From UBA4427 sp046351135 (GTDB taxonomy: Bacteria; Myxococcota_A; UBA9160; UBA4427): 64,000 bases of DNA. Shown one piece after another: positions 42,716 to 51,682 of this stretch (position 1 is its first letter; the number at the start of each line of letters is the position of its first letter). The position numbers were made by a program, and so were the translations under genes. Where the stretch lies: contig JAXLZA010000011.1 in the NCBI GenBank assembly GCA_046351135.1, forward strand, positions 181,452 to 245,451, given 5' to 3'. The notes below the pieces were generated by a model. The model worked only from the letters and a program-made list of their open reading frames with translations, did no database searches and was not told the DNA's origin.

Positions 42716-44010
42716 TGCAGGATGCAAGGACGAACGAGGCCGCGACGGCGGATTCCGCGGGGCGCCGCGCCGAGGCCGCCCGCCCCGATCCGCGCGATCC
42801 CGAGGCGATCGTCGCCGCCCTGACCCGGCCGCCCTTCCCCGTCGATCCCTATCCGCTCTACGCCGCGCTGCGCGAGGCGGCGCCGATCTTCCGGTCCGAG
42901 GACGGCTTCTGGTATGCGACCTCCTACGCCGCCGCCGAGGCCGTCTTCCGCGATCCCGCCCTCGGCCAGGGCCGCGGTCGCGAGTCGCGCATCCGCAGCG
43001 ATCCGCGTTACGCAGACAGCCCGACGCTCCAGACCCTCGGCCACATGCTCCCCTTCCTGGACCCGCCGGACCACACGCGCCTGCGGCATCTCATCGCCCG
43101 CGCCTTCACCCCGCGCGCCGTCGAGCGCATGCGCGCCTACCTCGAGCGCCGGGTCGACGGCCTGCTCGACGAGCTCGCCGAGCGCGGGCGCGGCGAGCTG
43201 ATGCACGACCTCGCGGACCACGTCCCGGTCGCCGTCATCTGCGAGATGCTCGGGGCCCCCGGTGATCGCCATGCGGACCTCGTCGCCTGGGCCGATCGTC
43301 TCGTCGCCGCGGTCCACTCGACGGTCACCGATGCCGAGCTCGCCTGGGCCGACGAAGGGGCGCGGCTCTTCCGCGAGTACGTGGGCGGCCTGATCGAAGC
43401 GCGGCGCCGCGAGCCGCAGGACGATCTGCTGACGGCGCTGGTGCAGGCCGAGAGCGAGGACGATGCCCTCGATGCCCAGGAGCTGCTCTCGACGGCCTGC
43501 GTCTTCATCGGGGCCGGCATCGAGAACACGAAGCACTTCATCGGCAGCGGGCTCGCCTGGCTGATCCGCGAGCGCGACGCCGCCGATCGGGCGCGCCGGG
43601 ATCCCAAGGCCCTCGCGCGCGCCCTCGAGGAGGTGCTGCGGCTCGAGCCGCCGGTGCAGATCGCGATCCCGCGGATCGCCCTCGCGGACACCGAGGTCGC
43701 GGGCGCGAAGATCCGCAAGGGCGAGCGGCTGTGCGCGGTGATGGCGGCGGCGAATCGCGACCCCGTGGCCTTCCCGAGCCCCGACGTCTTCGACCCCGAC
43801 CGCGTCGGTCCGCCGAACCTCTCCCTCGCGATGGGAACGCATTTCTGCACCGGCGCCGGCCTCGCCCGCCTCGAGGCCCAGGTCGTGGTCGGCCGCTTCC
43901 TCGCGCGCTTCCCGAACGCGCGGCTGCTCGTCGATCCGCCGCCCTTCCGCGACGAGATCCGGCCGACCTTGCGGGGCCATGCGACGGTCGAGGTCGAGCT
44001 CGGACTCTGA
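42715..44010 (+). CDS. cytochrome P450 (third of four)
   Basis: A 431-residue bacterial P450. The I-helix is GAGIENT (267-272), with Asn271 in place of the first Thr of the usual AGxETT; ExxR is Glu306-Arg309 and the haem loop is LAMGTHFCTG with Cys378. The N-terminal 30 residues are low-complexity. The start overlaps the MFS stop by one base, so the two form an operon. The altered I-helix may affect proton delivery to haem-bound oxygen. Substrate unknown. A 13-bp inverted repeat follows 15 nt after the stop. Confidence 0.92.
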   Translation: MQDARTNEAATADSAGRRAEAARPDPRDPEAIVAALTRPPFPVDPYPLYAALREAAPIFRSEDGFWYATSYAAAEAVFRDPALGQGRGRESRIRSDPRYADSPTLQTLGHMLPFLDPPDHTRLRHLIARAFTPRAVERMRAYLERRVDGLLDELAERGRGELMHDLADHVPVAVICEMLGAPGDRHADLVAWADRLVAAVHSTVTDAELAWADEGARLFREYVGGLIEARRREPQDDLLTALVQAESEDDALDAQELLSTACVFIGAGIENTKHFIGSGLAWLIRERDAADRARRDPKALARALEEVLRLEPPVQIAIPRIALADTEVAGAKIRKGERLCAVMAAANRDPVAFPSPDVFDPDRVGPPNLSLAMGTHFCTGAGLARLEAQVVVGRFLARFPNARLLVDPPPFRDEIRPTLRGHATVEVELGL

Positions 44011-44025
44011 GCCACGGCCGAAGCG

Positions 44026-44082
44026 CGGTCGGATCGCGGCCGAGCGTCCAGCCGGCCCGGCCGGGTTCGCGCGATCCGACCG
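44026..44082. repeat. 13-bp perfect inverted repeat after the MFS-P450 unit
   Basis: CGGTCGGATCGCG at 44026-44038 recurs as its reverse complement at 44070-44082 with a 31-nt spacer that is itself GC self-complementary. It lies between two same-strand genes, 15 nt after the P450 stop. It may stop transcription or bind a regulator; no T-run follows. A possible -10 (TAGCCT, 44090-44095) is just downstream. Confidence 0.55.
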
Positions 44083-44180
44083 ATCCGGTTAGCCTTCTCC
44101 GATCTCGCCCGCGCGGCCCCCGCCCGCCACCCCGAGGCGGTGCGCGGACGGCGCCCGAACGCCCACCTCGGAGTCCCCGC

Positions 44181-46415
44181 ATGTCGATCGAGATCGTCCG
44201 CCGCTCCTGCCCCACCTGCGAGGCCTGCTGTGGCCTGCGGGTCCACGTCGATCGCGAGAAGCAGGCGATCGTGCGCATCGACGGGGATCCCGACGACTTC
44301 CGCAGCCGCGGGTATCTGTGTCCCAAGTCCCAGGCGATGAAGGCGGTCTACGAGGATCCGGACCGGATCCGGCGGCCTCTGCGCAAGCGCGCCGACGGGC
44401 GCTTCGAGGAGATCGGCTGGGACGAGGCCTTCGCCTTCGCGGCGGAGAAGCTGCGGCCGATCCGGGAGAAGTACGGGCCGCAGGCGGTCGGCGTCTTCAT
44501 CGGCGAGCCGACGGGCCACAACCTCGGCGCCCTCCTCTACACGACGCTCTTCATGCGCGCGCTCGGCACGCCGCGCGCCTTCTCGTCGGCGACGATGGAC
44601 CAGTTTCCGAAGAACGTGACGCTGAAGCTCATGTACGGCGACGGCTGGATGTTCGTGATCCCCGACGTGAAGCGGACGGACCTCTTCATCTGCATGGGCG
44701 GCAATCCGGTCGTGTCCCAGGGCAGCCTGATGGGGACGCCCGACGTGCCTGGCGTCCTGACCGGGATCCGCAAGCGCGGCGGCCGCGTGATCGTGATCGA
44801 TCCGCGAAGGACCGAAACCGCCGAGCTCGCCGACGAGCACGTCTTCATCCGCCCCGGGACCGACGCCTACTTCCTCGCCGCGATGATCCAGGTCTTCTTC
44901 GCCGAGGACCTCGTCGACCTCGGCCGCTTCGCCGGCTTCACCGACGGCGTCGACGAGGTCCGCACGCTCTGCCGGGAGTTCACGCCCGAGGCCGTCGCCG
45001 ACGTGACCGGCATCCCCGCCGACACGATCCGCCGGATCGCCCGCGAGTACGCGCGCACGAAGAAGGCCGCCCTCTACGGCCGCATCGGCACCTGTACGCA
45101 GGAGTTCGGGACCCTCGCCTCCTGGCTCCTCGACGTCGCCGCGATCCTGACCGGCCACTTCGACGAAGAGGGCTGCATGATGTTCCCGCGCCCGGCGGCG
45201 GGCCAGAGCGAGCCCGGCGAGCCCAATCCCCCGATGGCGGTGGGCGAGTACCGCACGATCGCCCGCGGCCTGCCGACGATCGACGGCCAGCTCCCGGCCG
45301 GCGCGATGGCGGAGGAGATCGAGGAGAAGAGCGCCGGCGAGCAGCGCATGCGCGTGCTCCTCACCGCCGCCGCGAATCCCGTCCTCTCGGCGCCCAACGG
45401 CAACCGCCTCGCCGAGGCCCTCGGCGAGCTCGACTTCATGGTGTCGGTCGACATCTATCTGAACGAGACGACGAGCCATGCCGACCTGATCCTGCCGACG
45501 ACCGTCTCCGTCGAGGAGGAGAACTTCGACTTCACCTACGCCACGACCTGCTCCCACAACTACGCCCGCTGGTCCCCTGCGATCTTCGCGCCCGAGCCCG
45601 ACGCGAAGCCCCACTGGGAGGTGCTGATGCGCCTCGTCGAGGCGGCGACCGGGGTGACGCTGGAGCAGCTCGACGAAGCGATGGTCGGCGGCATCGCGGC
45701 GAGCGTCGCGCGCCCGGGCGGGCGCTGCGAAGGTCGGACGCCCGAAGAGATCAAGGCCGCGATAGGCGACGTGCGTGGCCCGCTGCGCATCCTCGATCTG
45801 ATGCTGCGCGCGGGCCCGTACGGCGACCGCTTCGAGCCCGGCAAGCAGGGCCTCTCGCTGAAGGCGCTGCGCGAGACGGGCGGCCTCGTCGATCTCGGCC
45901 CGCTCCAGCCGCGGCTGCCCGAGGCGCTGAAGACGCCCGGCCGGCGCATCGCCCTCGCCCCCGAGTACGTGACGGCCGACGTCCCGCGCCTGCGTGCGGC
46001 GCTCGCCGACGCGAAGCGGAAGGATCGCCTGCTGCTCGTCGGTCGCCGTCAGGTCCGCAACATGAACTCGTGGCTCCACAACGCGCAGGTGCTCGCGAAG
46101 GGCCGCGATCGCTGCACCCTGCTGATCCATCCCGACGACGCCCGGCGCTTCGGGCTCGAGGACGGCGGCAAGGCCCGCGTCCGCTCGCGCAGCGGCGAGA
46201 TCGTGACGGCGGTCGAGGTCAGCGACGAGATGATGCAGGGCGTCGTCAGCCTGCCGCATGGCTTCGGCCACACGCGCCCCGGCTCGCGCACGCGCGTCGC
46301 GACGAAGCTCCAGCCCGGCGCGAACGCGAACCAGCTGACCGACGAGCTGCCGCTCGACGTCCCGAGCGGGACCCACATCGCGAACGGCATCCCGGTGGAG
46401 GTGGCGCGCGCCTGA
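44181..46415 (+). CDS. molybdopterin-dependent oxidoreductase (formate-dehydrogenase-like)
   Basis: A 744-residue single-subunit molybdenum/tungsten-bis-MGD enzyme of the DMSO-reductase superfamily. The N-terminus gives the 4Fe-4S ligands Cys10, Cys13, Cys17 and Cys47. Then come GWDEAFAFAAEKL, ICMGGNPVVSQGS, VIDPRRTETAELAD, GRIGTCTQEFGT, and a C-terminal molybdopterin dinucleotide-binding domain (LLVGRRQVRNMNSWLHN). No Tat signal is present, so it is cytoplasmic. GGAG is 7 nt before ATG 44181. No electron-transfer partner or membrane subunit follows, so the donor or acceptor is unknown. Relatives include assimilatory-type reductases and acetylene-hydratase-like proteins. Confidence 0.9.
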   Translation: MSIEIVRRSCPTCEACCGLRVHVDREKQAIVRIDGDPDDFRSRGYLCPKSQAMKAVYEDPDRIRRPLRKRADGRFEEIGWDEAFAFAAEKLRPIREKYGPQAVGVFIGEPTGHNLGALLYTTLFMRALGTPRAFSSATMDQFPKNVTLKLMYGDGWMFVIPDVKRTDLFICMGGNPVVSQGSLMGTPDVPGVLTGIRKRGGRVIVIDPRRTETAELADEHVFIRPGTDAYFLAAMIQVFFAEDLVDLGRFAGFTDGVDEVRTLCREFTPEAVADVTGIPADTIRRIAREYARTKKAALYGRIGTCTQEFGTLASWLLDVAAILTGHFDEEGCMMFPRPAAGQSEPGEPNPPMAVGEYRTIARGLPTIDGQLPAGAMAEEIEEKSAGEQRMRVLLTAAANPVLSAPNGNRLAEALGELDFMVSVDIYLNETTSHADLILPTTVSVEEENFDFTYATTCSHNYARWSPAIFAPEPDAKPHWEVLMRLVEAATGVTLEQLDEAMVGGIAASVARPGGRCEGRTPEEIKAAIGDVRGPLRILDLMLRAGPYGDRFEPGKQGLSLKALRETGGLVDLGPLQPRLPEALKTPGRRIALAPEYVTADVPRLRAALADAKRKDRLLLVGRRQVRNMNSWLHNAQVLAKGRDRCTLLIHPDDARRFGLEDGGKARVRSRSGEIVTAVEVSDEMMQGVVSLPHGFGHTRPGSRTRVATKLQPGANANQLTDELPLDVPSGTHIANGIPVEVARA

Positions 46416-46481
46416 GCCCGCCCGCGCTCCACCGAGCGGTTCCGCGACGGGCCCGGGCGATCATCGCAGGAGGATCATGTC

Positions 46482-47480
46482 ATGGAGTTCGCCACGATCC
46501 GACGAGCCCGCCGGGCGATCGCGCCGACCCCGGCGATCGCGCTCCTCCTCGCGCTCGCGACGGGCGCGGCGCTGCTGGCTTCGTGTGCCCATGACGCGGG
46601 CCCGCCGAGCTGGATCGAGCATCCCGGCCGGCGCTGGCCGGAGCCCCGCTACGTCACCGGCGTCGGCCAGGGCGCCGATCCCGACGCGGCGGAGTCGGCC
46701 GCCCGCGCGGCCGTCGCCCGCAAGACGAAGGGCGAGCAGGAAGGCGTCGAGATCGCCCGGACCTGGGTCGCGAAGAGTCCCCGGGTCCACTGGGCGCTCG
46801 CGGTGCTCGACCGGCCCGCGCTGATCGCCCGCCTCGGCGATCGCATCGCCGAGATCGACCCGCAGCGAGCCGCCGCCGCGGAGAGCGCGAAGGCCGAGCC
46901 CCCCGAGAAGGCGATCGTCACCCTGCTCGGCGTCCTCGACCTCACCCGCCAGCGCGAGGCGCTGCGCACGCGCATCGCCCGCCTCGAGGGCAGCCCGCCG
47001 CCCGCCGATGCACCGCCGTCCCGAGAAGCACTCGAAGCCCAGCTCGCCGGCGTGAAGCACGCGCTCCCGATCGAGGTCGAGGCCTACGAGATGGATCCCG
47101 AATCCGGCGAGCTCGGCGCGCCCCTCGACCCCGTCCGGCGCGCGCTCGCGCGCCAGGTCCTCGCGAAGGGCTTCCCGCTCCCCGCCGACGGCGAGTGGGG
47201 CGACACCGCTGCCTCCTGGCTCCGCGTCCGGGCGCGGATCGGCTTCGAGCGCCTCGAGCTCGGCGGGCGCGAGGGCTTCGCGGCCGTCGCGTGGGAGGCG
47301 GCGCTCGAGGTCCTCGACCCGAACGCCGGCGGTGCGGTCGTCGCCCTCCTCGAGCAGGAGGCCCGCGCGACCCACATCAACGAGAAGACCGCCCGTCGGC
47401 TCGCGCGCGAGGAGGCGATCACCTTCGTGACCGAGGCCCTCGCGCGCTGGCTCGACGAGCAGTACGCGCCGAAGCCCTGA
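46482..47480 (+). CDS. LPP20-family lipoprotein
   Basis: A 332-residue lipoprotein. The signal peptide ends with LLASC (Cys35). Just after it is the LPP20 pattern: PPSWIEHP, YVTGVGQGADPDAAESAARAAVAR. The rest is an Ala/Glu-rich helical region followed by a mixed domain (WGDTAASWLRVRARIGFERLE), not recognised. LPP20 domains occur in surface lipoproteins and tol/flagella-associated proteins of unknown role. AGGAGG is 8 nt before ATG 46482; an out-of-frame ATG lies 5 nt upstream at 46477. It follows the molybdoenzyme by 66 nt, so co-transcription is possible, and it converges on a P450 gene 13 nt away. Confidence 0.82.
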   Translation: MEFATIRRARRAIAPTPAIALLLALATGAALLASCAHDAGPPSWIEHPGRRWPEPRYVTGVGQGADPDAAESAARAAVARKTKGEQEGVEIARTWVAKSPRVHWALAVLDRPALIARLGDRIAEIDPQRAAAAESAKAEPPEKAIVTLLGVLDLTRQREALRTRIARLEGSPPPADAPPSREALEAQLAGVKHALPIEVEAYEMDPESGELGAPLDPVRRALARQVLAKGFPLPADGEWGDTAASWLRVRARIGFERLELGGREGFAAVAWEAALEVLDPNAGGAVVALLEQEARATHINEKTARRLAREEAITFVTEALARWLDEQYAPKP

Positions 47481-47493
47481 GCCCGGGGACGCG

Positions 47494-48747
47494 TCAGGCC
47501 GCGCCGCGGGCGACGCGGAAGCGCGCGGGGAGCGCCGCCACCCGGCGGGTCGAGAGGAAGGCGGTCCACTCGGGCCGATCGACGCACGGCTCGAGCTCGA
47601 AGCCCCGCTCGAGCAGGGCCGCGAGCGCCTCCTGGATCTCGGCCCGGGCGATGGCGGCGCCGACGCAGTGGTGGACGCCGTGGCCGAAGGTGAAGTGACG
47701 GCTGTCGTTGCGGGCGACGTCGAAGCGGTCGGGGTCCGCGAAGCGGCGGGGATCGCGATTGGCCGAGGGGACCGAGAAGGCGACGTAGCTGCCGGCCGGA
47801 ATCTCGACCCCCTCGATCACGAGCCCCTCGGTCGCGATCCGCGGGATGCTCGGAATCGGCGTCTCGTAGCGCGCGACCTCCTCGACGGCGCTCGGGACGA
47901 GCGACGGCTCGGCGCGCAGCTTCGCGAGCTCGTCGGGATGGGAGGCGAGCGTCCAGAGCGCGTTCGCCAGCAGCGACTTCGTCGTGTCGTGGCCCGCGAA
48001 GAGCAGGTTCAGGATCAGCCCGCGCAGCTCGACGTTGGAGAGCCGCTCGCCCGCCTCCTCGGCGGCGATCAGCGCGTCGAGCAGCGTCTCGCTCGCCTGC
48101 GCCCGGCGTCGGCGCTCGATCAGCTCCGAGGCCGCCGCGTCGAACTCGACGATCGCCTGCTCGATCGCCGTCCGCGAATCCGAGGGGATCACCGCGCTGA
48201 AGGCATTCGACACCGTGTCCGTCCAGCGCTCGAAGAGCGCGCGGTCCCCGGCCTCGATGCCCACCATCGCGCAGAGCACCTCGAGGGGCAGCGCATGGCA
48301 GAAGGTCGCGACGAGATCGACCTCGCCCGCGTCGGCGGCCTCGTCGATCAGGCGGTGTGCCATCGCGCGGATCTGCGGCCGCAGGCGCGAGACCTGGCGC
48401 GGGGTGAAGGCGCGGCCGACGAGGCCGCGCAGGCGCGTGTGCTTCGGCGGATCGAGGGCGTTGGTCAGATGCTGCCACCAGTCGTAGAGCGGCCCGTGCG
48501 TGATGCCCTGGTTCGCGAGCATCGCGTAGAGCGCCTGGCGCATCTGCGGATCGCGCAGCCCCGACTCGACGTGCTCGTAGCGGAGCACCTCGAAGTCCCC
48601 GGCCGTCGAGCGGACGACGGGCCAGCGCTCGCGCAGGGGCGCGAGCACGCGGTGGGTGTCGTGCCAGTAGTCGAGGGAGGTCGGGTCGACGCGGGGAAGA
48701 TCGCCGGGCGGGGGCGCCGCGTTCGGGAAGGCTTCGGGCGGGGGCAT
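47494..48747 (-). CDS. cytochrome P450 (fourth of four)
   Basis: A 417-residue bacterial P450. I-helix AGHDTT, K-helix ExxR in VEEVARYE, and haem loop FTFGHGVHHCVG with Cys361. The start LPRVDPTSLDYWHDTHRVLAPLRER is usual for this group after a short Pro-rich leader. ATG 48747 has only a weak GAGG close by, so the exact start is uncertain by a few codons. It stands alone, divergent from a molybdenum hydroxylase operon across 161 nt. Different enough in the haem loop from the other three P450s to be a separate subfamily. Confidence 0.92.
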   Translation of the reverse strand: MPPPEAFPNAAPPPGDLPRVDPTSLDYWHDTHRVLAPLRERWPVVRSTAGDFEVLRYEHVESGLRDPQMRQALYAMLANQGITHGPLYDWWQHLTNALDPPKHTRLRGLVGRAFTPRQVSRLRPQIRAMAHRLIDEAADAGEVDLVATFCHALPLEVLCAMVGIEAGDRALFERWTDTVSNAFSAVIPSDSRTAIEQAIVEFDAAASELIERRRRAQASETLLDALIAAEEAGERLSNVELRGLILNLLFAGHDTTKSLLANALWTLASHPDELAKLRAEPSLVPSAVEEVARYETPIPSIPRIATEGLVIEGVEIPAGSYVAFSVPSANRDPRRFADPDRFDVARNDSRHFTFGHGVHHCVGAAIARAEIQEALAALLERGFELEPCVDRPEWTAFLSTRRVAALPARFRVARGAA

Positions 48748-48873
48748 GGCCTCGACGATCGCCCGCCCGCCCGCGGATCGTCAAGCGCATTCGTCGATGC
48801 GCCCCGCGCGAATGCCCCACCGCCATCGCGACCCGATCTCGTCGGCGAGCGACGCGCGCGCCGCCGGACGCAC

Positions 48874-48879
48874 TATGCT
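48874..48879 (+). promoter_or_regulatory. candidate -10 for the molybdenum-hydroxylase operon
   Basis: TATGCT, 29 nt before ATG 48909, leaving a short leader with GGGAGGA. No good -35. The same TATGCT occurs 36 nt before fabG (59247-59252). Confidence 0.35.
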
Positions 48880-48908
48880 CGCCGAACGGACCCACCCGGG
48901 AGGACCCC

Positions 48909-49430
48909 ATGCCCGCCTACACCCTGACCGTCAACGGCGAGCGCCGCACCGTCGAAGCCGCCGAGGACACCCCGCTGCTCTGGGTGATCCGCGATCTGCT
49001 CAACCTGACGGGGACCAAGTACGGCTGCGGTGCGGGCCTCTGCCGCGCCTGCACCGTCCACCTCGACGGCGAGGCCTCCTTCTCCTGCCAGATCCCGATC
49101 GCCTCCGTCGGGGCCAAGCGCGTCACGACGATCGAAGGCCTCTCCCCCGATCGCAGCCATCCCCTCCAGCAGGCCTGGATCGAGGAGGACGTGCCGCAAT
49201 GCGGCTACTGCCAGCCCGGGCAGATCATGAGCGCGGCGGCCCTGCTCGCGCGCACGCCCGCCCCGACCGACGCGCAGATCGACGACTGGATGAAGACGAA
49301 TCTCTGCCGCTGCGGGACCTACAACCGGATCCGCAGCGCGATCCAGCGCGCCGCCGCCGCGCGGGCGGGCGCGAGCGCGCAGCACGAGGCGACGACGCCG
49401 GTGCAGGGGGAGGCGAAGAGCCATGGCTGA
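48909..49430 (+). CDS. (2Fe-2S)-binding small subunit of a molybdenum hydroxylase
   Basis: A 173-residue protein with two [2Fe-2S] clusters. The plant-ferredoxin-type site is Cys40, Cys45, Cys48 and Cys60; the helical site is Cys98, Cys101 (QCGYCQPG), Cys133 and Cys135 (LCRCGT). This is the small subunit of xanthine-dehydrogenase-family enzymes such as isoquinoline 1-oxidoreductase (IorA-like). GGGAGGA precedes ATG 48909. It overlaps the large-subunit gene by 8 nt. There is no FAD subunit gene nearby, which fits the two-subunit type passing electrons to a cytochrome rather than NAD. Confidence 0.93.
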   Translation: MPAYTLTVNGERRTVEAAEDTPLLWVIRDLLNLTGTKYGCGAGLCRACTVHLDGEASFSCQIPIASVGAKRVTTIEGLSPDRSHPLQQAWIEEDVPQCGYCQPGQIMSAAALLARTPAPTDAQIDDWMKTNLCRCGTYNRIRSAIQRAAAARAGASAQHEATTPVQGEAKSHG

Positions 49431-51639
49431 GCCGACCAACGCTTCGACGGACGCCAGAACGGACGCGATCGAAACGACCGCGGGGCCGACGACCGGGACG
49501 GCCCTTCGCCGGCGCGACTTCCTGCAGATCTCGGGCGGCCTCGGGATCGGCCTCGTGGTCTCGTTCGCCCTGCCCTTCGCGGCGAACCGCGAGGCGCAGG
49601 CCGCCGCGGCGGCGGGCGGCAGTGCGCCGGGCGGCGAGCTCGACGCCTTCATCCGGATCGAGCCCGACGGCTCCGTCGTCTTCTCGATCCCGAAGTCCGA
49701 GATGGGCCAGGGCGTCCTGACCTCCCTCGCGATGATCCTCGCCGAGGAGCTCGAGGTCGACTGGTCGAAGGTCCGCTCGGAGCACGCGCTCGCGAACGAG
49801 GCCCGCTACGGCCGCTGGCGCACCGGCGGGAGCTCGAGCGTGCGCGAGAGCTTCGAGGCCTATCGGAAGGCCGGTGCGACCGCGCGATCCCTGCTCGTCG
49901 CCGCCGCCGCCGAGCGCTGGAAGGTCGCCGCCGACACCTGTCGCGCCGACCGGGGCACCATCGTCCACCCCGCGACCGGCCGCCGCGCGGGCTATGCCGA
50001 GCTCGCCGAGCAGGCGGCGAAGCTGTCGCCGCCGGCCGAGCCCGCGCTGAAGCCGCGCTCGCAGTTCAGCGTGATCGGCAAGGATCTCCGCCGCCTCGAC
50101 ACGCCTGCGAAGGTCGACGGCTCCGCCGTCTTCGGCCTCGACGTCCGCGTCCCCGGGATGCTCGTCGCGCAGGTCGTGCGGCCGCCGGACCTCGGCGGGA
50201 AGCTCGCGTCCTTCGACGCGAAGGCGGCCCTCGCGGTGCCCGGCGTCGTCGCGGTCTTCGAGATTCCGCGGGGCGTCGCGATCGTCGCGAAGCATTTCTG
50301 GGCGGCCTCGAGCGGGCGCAAGCAGCTCGCGATCCGCTGGACGCCGGGCCCGCACGGCGCGCTCGACAACGAGGCGATCCGCGCGCTCTGCACGGCCGCC
50401 GTCTCCAAGGGCGTCGAGGTCCGCAAGCAAGGCGACGTCGCCCGCGCGATCGCGAGCGCGGGGCCGAAGCGGACGCTCGAGGCGGTCTACGACTTCCCCT
50501 TCCTCGCCCACGCGACCCTCGAGCCGATGAACTGCACGGCGAAGGTCGACGCCGACGGCTGCGAGCTCTGGGTCCCGACCCAGTCGCCGACCGCCGCAGC
50601 CGACGCCGCGGCGAAGATCCTCGGCATCCCCCCCGATCGCGTGCGCGTGAACACGACGCTCCTCGGCGGCGGCTTCGGGCGCCGCGGCGACTCGGACTTC
50701 GTCGAGGACGCGGTCCACGTCGCGAAGCAGATGAAGGTCCCCGTGCAGGTCGTCTACACCCGCGAAGACGACATGCGCGCCGGCCTCTACCGACCGACGG
50801 GCACGAACCAGATGCGCGGCGCCGTCGACGCCGAGGGCTGGCCCGTCGTCTGGGAGCAGCGCATCGCGAGCCAGTCGATCCTGCGCGAGAAGGGCTGGCC
50901 GACGAAGGACGGCATCGACTTCGCGGCGGTCGAGGGCGTGCGGAACCTCCCCTACGCGATCCCGAACGTGTTCGTCAGCTGGGCGGACGTCGTGCTGCCG
51001 GTCTCGACGCATTGGTGGCGCTCGGTGGGCAGCTCGCAGAACGGCTGGGTGACCGAGTGCTTCTTCGACGAGCTCTGCCGACTCGGCGGCAAGGATCCCC
51101 TCGAGGCACGCAAGCGGCTCCTGAAGGATCATCCGCGCCACGTCCGCGTGCTCGAGAAGGCGGCCAGCGAGGCCGGCTGGGGCAAGCCCCTGCCGAAGGG
51201 CCATGCGCTCGGCATCGCGGTCCACGAGTCCTTCGGCAGCATCGTGGCCGAGACCGCCGAGGTCTCCCTCGAAGCCGACGGCACGCCGCGGGTCCACCGC
51301 GTCGTCTGCGTCGTCGACTGCGGCGAGGTCGTGCATCCCGCCGGCGTGCGCCATCAGATGGAGAGCGGCATCACGATGGGCCTCTCGGCAGCGCTCTGGG
51401 GCGAGATCGCGATCGAGAAGGGCCGCATCGTCACGACGAACTACGATCGCTACCCGATCGCCCGCATCGGCGACACGCCGCGCATCGAGACCCACATCCT
51501 CGCCGAGGGCGATGCGATGGGCGGCATCGGCGAGCCGGGGACGCCCCCGATCGCGCCGGCGATCTGCAACGCGCTGCTCGCGCTGACGGGCAAGCCGATC
51601 CGGCGGCTGCCGATCGGGAAGCTCACACGCGGCGCCTGA
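49423..51639 (+). CDS. molybdopterin-binding large subunit, IorB-like, Tat-exported
   Basis: A 738-residue xanthine-dehydrogenase-family subunit. Residues 29-35 read RRRDFLQ, a twin-arginine signal before a hydrophobic stretch, so the enzyme is folded with cofactor and exported to the periplasm. Landmarks are SEMGQGVLTSLAMILAEEL, GGSSSVRESFE, LGGGFGRRGDSDFVEDA, WWRSVGSSQNGWVTECF and the terminal GIGEPGTPPIAPAI with the catalytic Glu. Isoquinoline 1-oxidoreductase and related aldehyde or N-heterocycle hydroxylases share this layout. It overlaps the small subunit by 8 nt. The substrate is likely an N-heterocycle or aldehyde, not further defined. Confidence 0.92.
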   Translation: MAEPTNASTDARTDAIETTAGPTTGTALRRRDFLQISGGLGIGLVVSFALPFAANREAQAAAAAGGSAPGGELDAFIRIEPDGSVVFSIPKSEMGQGVLTSLAMILAEELEVDWSKVRSEHALANEARYGRWRTGGSSSVRESFEAYRKAGATARSLLVAAAAERWKVAADTCRADRGTIVHPATGRRAGYAELAEQAAKLSPPAEPALKPRSQFSVIGKDLRRLDTPAKVDGSAVFGLDVRVPGMLVAQVVRPPDLGGKLASFDAKAALAVPGVVAVFEIPRGVAIVAKHFWAASSGRKQLAIRWTPGPHGALDNEAIRALCTAAVSKGVEVRKQGDVARAIASAGPKRTLEAVYDFPFLAHATLEPMNCTAKVDADGCELWVPTQSPTAAADAAAKILGIPPDRVRVNTTLLGGGFGRRGDSDFVEDAVHVAKQMKVPVQVVYTREDDMRAGLYRPTGTNQMRGAVDAEGWPVVWEQRIASQSILREKGWPTKDGIDFAAVEGVRNLPYAIPNVFVSWADVVLPVSTHWWRSVGSSQNGWVTECFFDELCRLGGKDPLEARKRLLKDHPRHVRVLEKAASEAGWGKPLPKGHALGIAVHESFGSIVAETAEVSLEADGTPRVHRVVCVVDCGEVVHPAGVRHQMESGITMGLSAALWGEIAIEKGRIVTTNYDRYPIARIGDTPRIETHILAEGDAMGGIGEPGTPPIAPAICNALLALTGKPIRRLPIGKLTRGA

Positions 51640-51682
51640 AGCGCCGCTCCGAGCGCCTGCTCGGATCCGACGGAGACGATCG

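Noticed and set aside
42505..46376. Very long open frames on the minus strand (over 1000 codons together)
   Set aside because: They lie antisense to the P450 and molybdoenzyme genes, give low-complexity Arg/Gly/Ala protein without family motifs, and arise from the lack of AT-rich stop codons.
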